Assembly: GCA_902783215.1 (NCBI GenBank)
Contig: CACZQD010000086.1
Coordinates: 1 to 6,455, forward strand
DNA from: an uncultured Erysipelotrichaceae bacterium
GTDB taxonomy: Bacteria; Bacillota_I; Bacilli_A; RF39; UBA660
Reading direction: 5' to 3'
DNA: 6,455 nucleotides
Shown here: piece by piece, positions 5,685-6,455 of the stretch
Layout of the letters: every line of letters starts with the position of its first letter
How positions within the stretch are numbered: position 1 is the first letter of the stretch
Translations under genes and position numbers: made by a program
The notes under the pieces: model-generated
Told to the model about the DNA's origin: nothing
The model's database searches: none
What the model saw: only the letters and a program-made list of their open reading frames with translations

Positions 5685-5711
5685 AGCATCTGATATATTT
5701 CAAATGTATCC
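5685..5711 (-). repeat. Toxin leader repeats matching the antitoxin RNA
   Basis: On the plus strand, AGCATCTGA (5685-5693) repeats 5523-5531 and TCAAATGtATCC (5700-5711) repeats TCAAATGcaATCC (5498-5510) as direct repeats. Because the two transcripts converge, direct repeats in DNA become complementary in RNA, as with DRa/DRb of the Fst/par locus. AAAGGGAAA (5677-5685) likewise resembles AAGGGAAA near the antitoxin start (5451-5458). The first two repeats are in swapped order in the two RNAs, so they cannot all pair in one continuous duplex. Confidence 0.65.
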
Positions 5712-5717
5712 ATTAAC

Positions 5718-5746
5718 ATTATATCAAACGTATATTCATATATCAA
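5718..5746 (-). promoter_or_regulatory. Promoter of the toxin mRNA
   Basis: On the minus strand, TTGATA (5746-5741), exactly 17 nt, then TATAAT (5723-5718), preceded by TGa to give an extended -10. Predicted start is near 5711, so the mRNA would begin GGATACATTTGA, leave a 70-nt leader and run about 245 nt to its terminator. Confidence 0.75.
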
Positions 5747-5810
5747 TAGTATATGTTAAAATGTCAATAATATTATTTTAATGTTTTAAGTTGCTTTAGG
5801 TAGACAACAC

Positions 5811-5823
5811 GTAGGCTACAAAA
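5811..5823 (+). repeat. GTAGGCTACAAAA repeat right of the toxin locus
   Basis: This is a third copy of the 13-nt motif found at 5198-5210 (one R difference), in the same orientation, about 613 bp away. It is followed by CGCCTGTAAACC and then the orphan terminator at 5885. The stretch 5747-5884 contains no supportable gene. The motif could be a recombination footprint or the last codons of a lost integrase; neither is shown. Confidence 0.4.
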
Positions 5824-5884
5824 CGCCTGTAAACCTGCATAAATAAAGGAACGGTAATTTACAAAGAGATAAAAAACTTTTTGG

Positions 5885-5910
5885 AAAGTCCAGTTTTGGA
5901 CTTTTTGTTT
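5885..5910 (+). terminator. Orphan intrinsic terminator
   Basis: AAAGTCCA (5885-5892) pairs perfectly with TGGACTTT (5897-5904), loop GTTT, followed by TTGTTT. No plus-strand gene precedes it between the antitoxin RNA and this point, so it probably belonged to a gene now lost. Confidence 0.8.
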
Positions 5911-5992
5911 ATAAACACCTTAAAAAATAATTTTTTATAAGATGTATATCTATTATTTCTATTGATATAATTATAAGAATAATATTTAAACT

Positions 5993-6033
5993 AAAAAAGA
6001 ATAACTAATTGATGATTCTAATTATTCTTTTTT
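5993..6033. terminator. Bidirectional terminator at the 3' end of the XRE gene
   Basis: AAAAAAGAATAA (5993-6004) pairs perfectly over 12 bp with TTATTCTTTTTT (6022-6033), loop of 17 nt. T runs flank it on either strand. It contains the XRE stop codon and would stop transcription in both directions. Confidence 0.65.
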
Positions 6034-6276
6034 ATCTATATTTATTGGAGTAAATAATTCTCTAATATCAACATCTAAAATTTCGGCAAATCTCCATAAT
6101 GTTCCTAAACTAAATGTTTGATAATATTTTTCGCTTTCTATATTCATTATGAATCCTTCACTATAATTACATAATTCTGCAAATTTTGCTTGTGTTAATC
6201 CTTTGAGTTTTCTTTGTGCTTTAAGGTTTTTCGCAACGAGATAATAGATATAATTTTCATCACTTTTATTCATCAT
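6022..6276 (-). CDS. XRE-family helix-turn-helix transcriptional regulator
   Basis: This 84-residue protein is almost entirely one Cro/CI-type HTH domain. Helix 1 includes VAKNLKAQRKLKG (14-26). LTQAKFAELCNY (27-38) is helix 2 with the typical LTQ entry. SEGFIMNIESEK (39-50) covers the recognition helix. LGTLWRFAEILDVDIRELF (57-75) forms the last two helices with the usual family ending. No sensor or peptidase domain is attached. The start at 6276 (a second ATG follows at once, at 6273) is preferred because AGAAGG (6295-6290) lies upstream, although the 13-nt spacer is long. A GTG at 6336 would add 20 residues that do not look conserved. It is transcribed away from the plus-strand gene starting at 6445, so it may regulate the shared intergenic region, itself, or the neighbouring toxin locus. 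Targets are unknown. Confidence 0.85.
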   Translation of the reverse strand: MMNKSDENYIYYLVAKNLKAQRKLKGLTQAKFAELCNYSEGFIMNIESEKYYQTFSLGTLWRFAEILDVDIRELFTPINIDKKE

Positions 6277-6310
6277 TATTGTCTCACATCCTTCTATATG
6301 TATATTTTCC

Positions 6311-6341
6311 CACCTATTAGACCAAAAAAGCCTCACCTATT
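6311..6341. promoter_or_regulatory. Candidate operator: two CACCTATT direct repeats
   Basis: CACCTATT occurs at 6311-6318 and 6334-6341, 23 bp apart start to start (about two helical turns). It lies between the divergent XRE gene and the plus-strand promoter. The right copy ends 15 bp upstream of that promoter's -10, in its -35 region. Binding by the XRE protein is inference. Confidence 0.3.
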
Positions 6342-6353
6342 CGATGATATTTG

Positions 6354-6362
6354 TGGTATAAT
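6354..6362 (+). promoter_or_regulatory. Extended -10 promoter of the gene entering at the right edge
   Basis: TGgTATAAT with no good -35 box at 17 nt. Predicted start is near 6369, about 76 nt before the ATG at 6445. A second TATAAT at 6379-6384 could serve instead. Confidence 0.5.
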
Positions 6363-6444
6363 AAAAATGAAAGACTCTTATAATAAAAACTAGATAAGTC
6401 AAGTTGTACAAAATTTGATAAAATTAATCTAGGAGGATGATGTT

Positions 6445-6455
6445 ATGAGAGTTAA
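6445..6455 (+). CDS. Start of a gene cut by the window edge, possibly ribosomal protein L33
   Basis: Only ATGAGAGTTAA is visible, encoding MRV plus two bases of a fourth codon (Asn or Lys). A consensus SD AGGAGG (6431-6436) sits 8 nt upstream. The ATGs at 6437 and 6440 run into a stop at once, so 6445 is the start. Several Bacillota L33 proteins begin MRVN, and the strong SD fits a ribosomal gene, but three codons cannot establish identity. Confidence 0.5.

Noticed and set aside
5642..5746. 35-residue N-terminal extension of the hydrophobic peptide
   Set aside because: It would read through the leader and promoter, lacks an SD, and ignores the very strong SD directly before the ATG at 5641.
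5911..5945. AAAAAATAATTTTTT-type inverted repeat
   Set aside because: It consists only of A and T with no stable core, as expected by chance at this composition.
5963..5971. TGaTATAAT on the plus strand before the XRE terminator
   Set aside because: Any transcript would hit the bidirectional terminator within about 50 nt and there is no gene for it. It may be chance in A/T-rich DNA.
6277..6336. 20-residue N-terminal extension of the XRE regulator from a GTG
   Set aside because: No SD precedes it and the residues do not resemble an HTH N terminus.
1..6455. CRISPR array, tRNA, rRNA or intact insertion sequence
   Set aside because: No regularly spaced repeat series, tRNA cloverleaf, rRNA segment or transposase frame was seen on either strand.

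Overview
The window is very A+T-rich DNA with standard stop codons: TAA and TAG end genes and TGG encodes Trp, so there is no sign of a UGA-Trp code. Shine-Dalgarno (SD) sites are strong, intrinsic terminators are frequent, and extended -10 boxes of the form TGnTATAAT recur. This fits a low-GC Bacillota lineage, perhaps an uncultured gut-type Bacilli/Erysipelotrichia/RF39-like organism. The placement is inference from style and gene content only.

Layout. (1) 158-2727 holds a two-gene surface-polymer O-acylation cassette: a membrane-anchored DHHW/AlgJ-like protein, then an AlgI/DltB-type MBOAT O-acyltransferase whose ATG overlaps the upstream stop (TAATG). (2) 2823-4110 is an operon of an anchored protein with two thioredoxin folds (CSYC and CSHC) and a small bacterial PH-domain protein, overlapping by 8 nt and ending at an intrinsic terminator. 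(3) 4243-5097 is the ribosomal pair rplM (L13) and rpsI (S9). It has a structured leader, a promoter whose -35 box sits in the preceding terminator, and a strong terminator after rpsI.

(4) 5149-5990 has no conventional gene, but it is not empty. Its centre (about 5413-5746) has the full anatomy of a type I toxin-antitoxin locus. A 25-residue single-span hydrophobic peptide is encoded on the minus strand behind a very strong SD that is partly locked in a leader hairpin. A convergent plus-strand RNA of about 115 nt is antisense to the toxin mRNA 3' end. Each transcript has its own intrinsic terminator nested inside the other transcript, and short direct repeats make parts of the antitoxin complementary to the toxin leader. 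The mRNA 5' end is also perfectly complementary over 12 nt to its own 3' end. GTRGGCTACAAAA repeats lie on both sides, with a likely gene remnant on the left and an orphan terminator on the right, suggesting an insertion-prone spot behind rpsI.

(5) 5993-6455 holds a minus-strand XRE-family regulator with a bidirectional terminator at its 3' end. A divergent promoter follows, and then the first codons (MRV) of a plus-strand gene cut by the window edge, possibly rpmG (L33).

The housekeeping operons frame an accessory region. The strongest candidate for something undescribed is the toxin/antisense-RNA locus at about 5413-5746.
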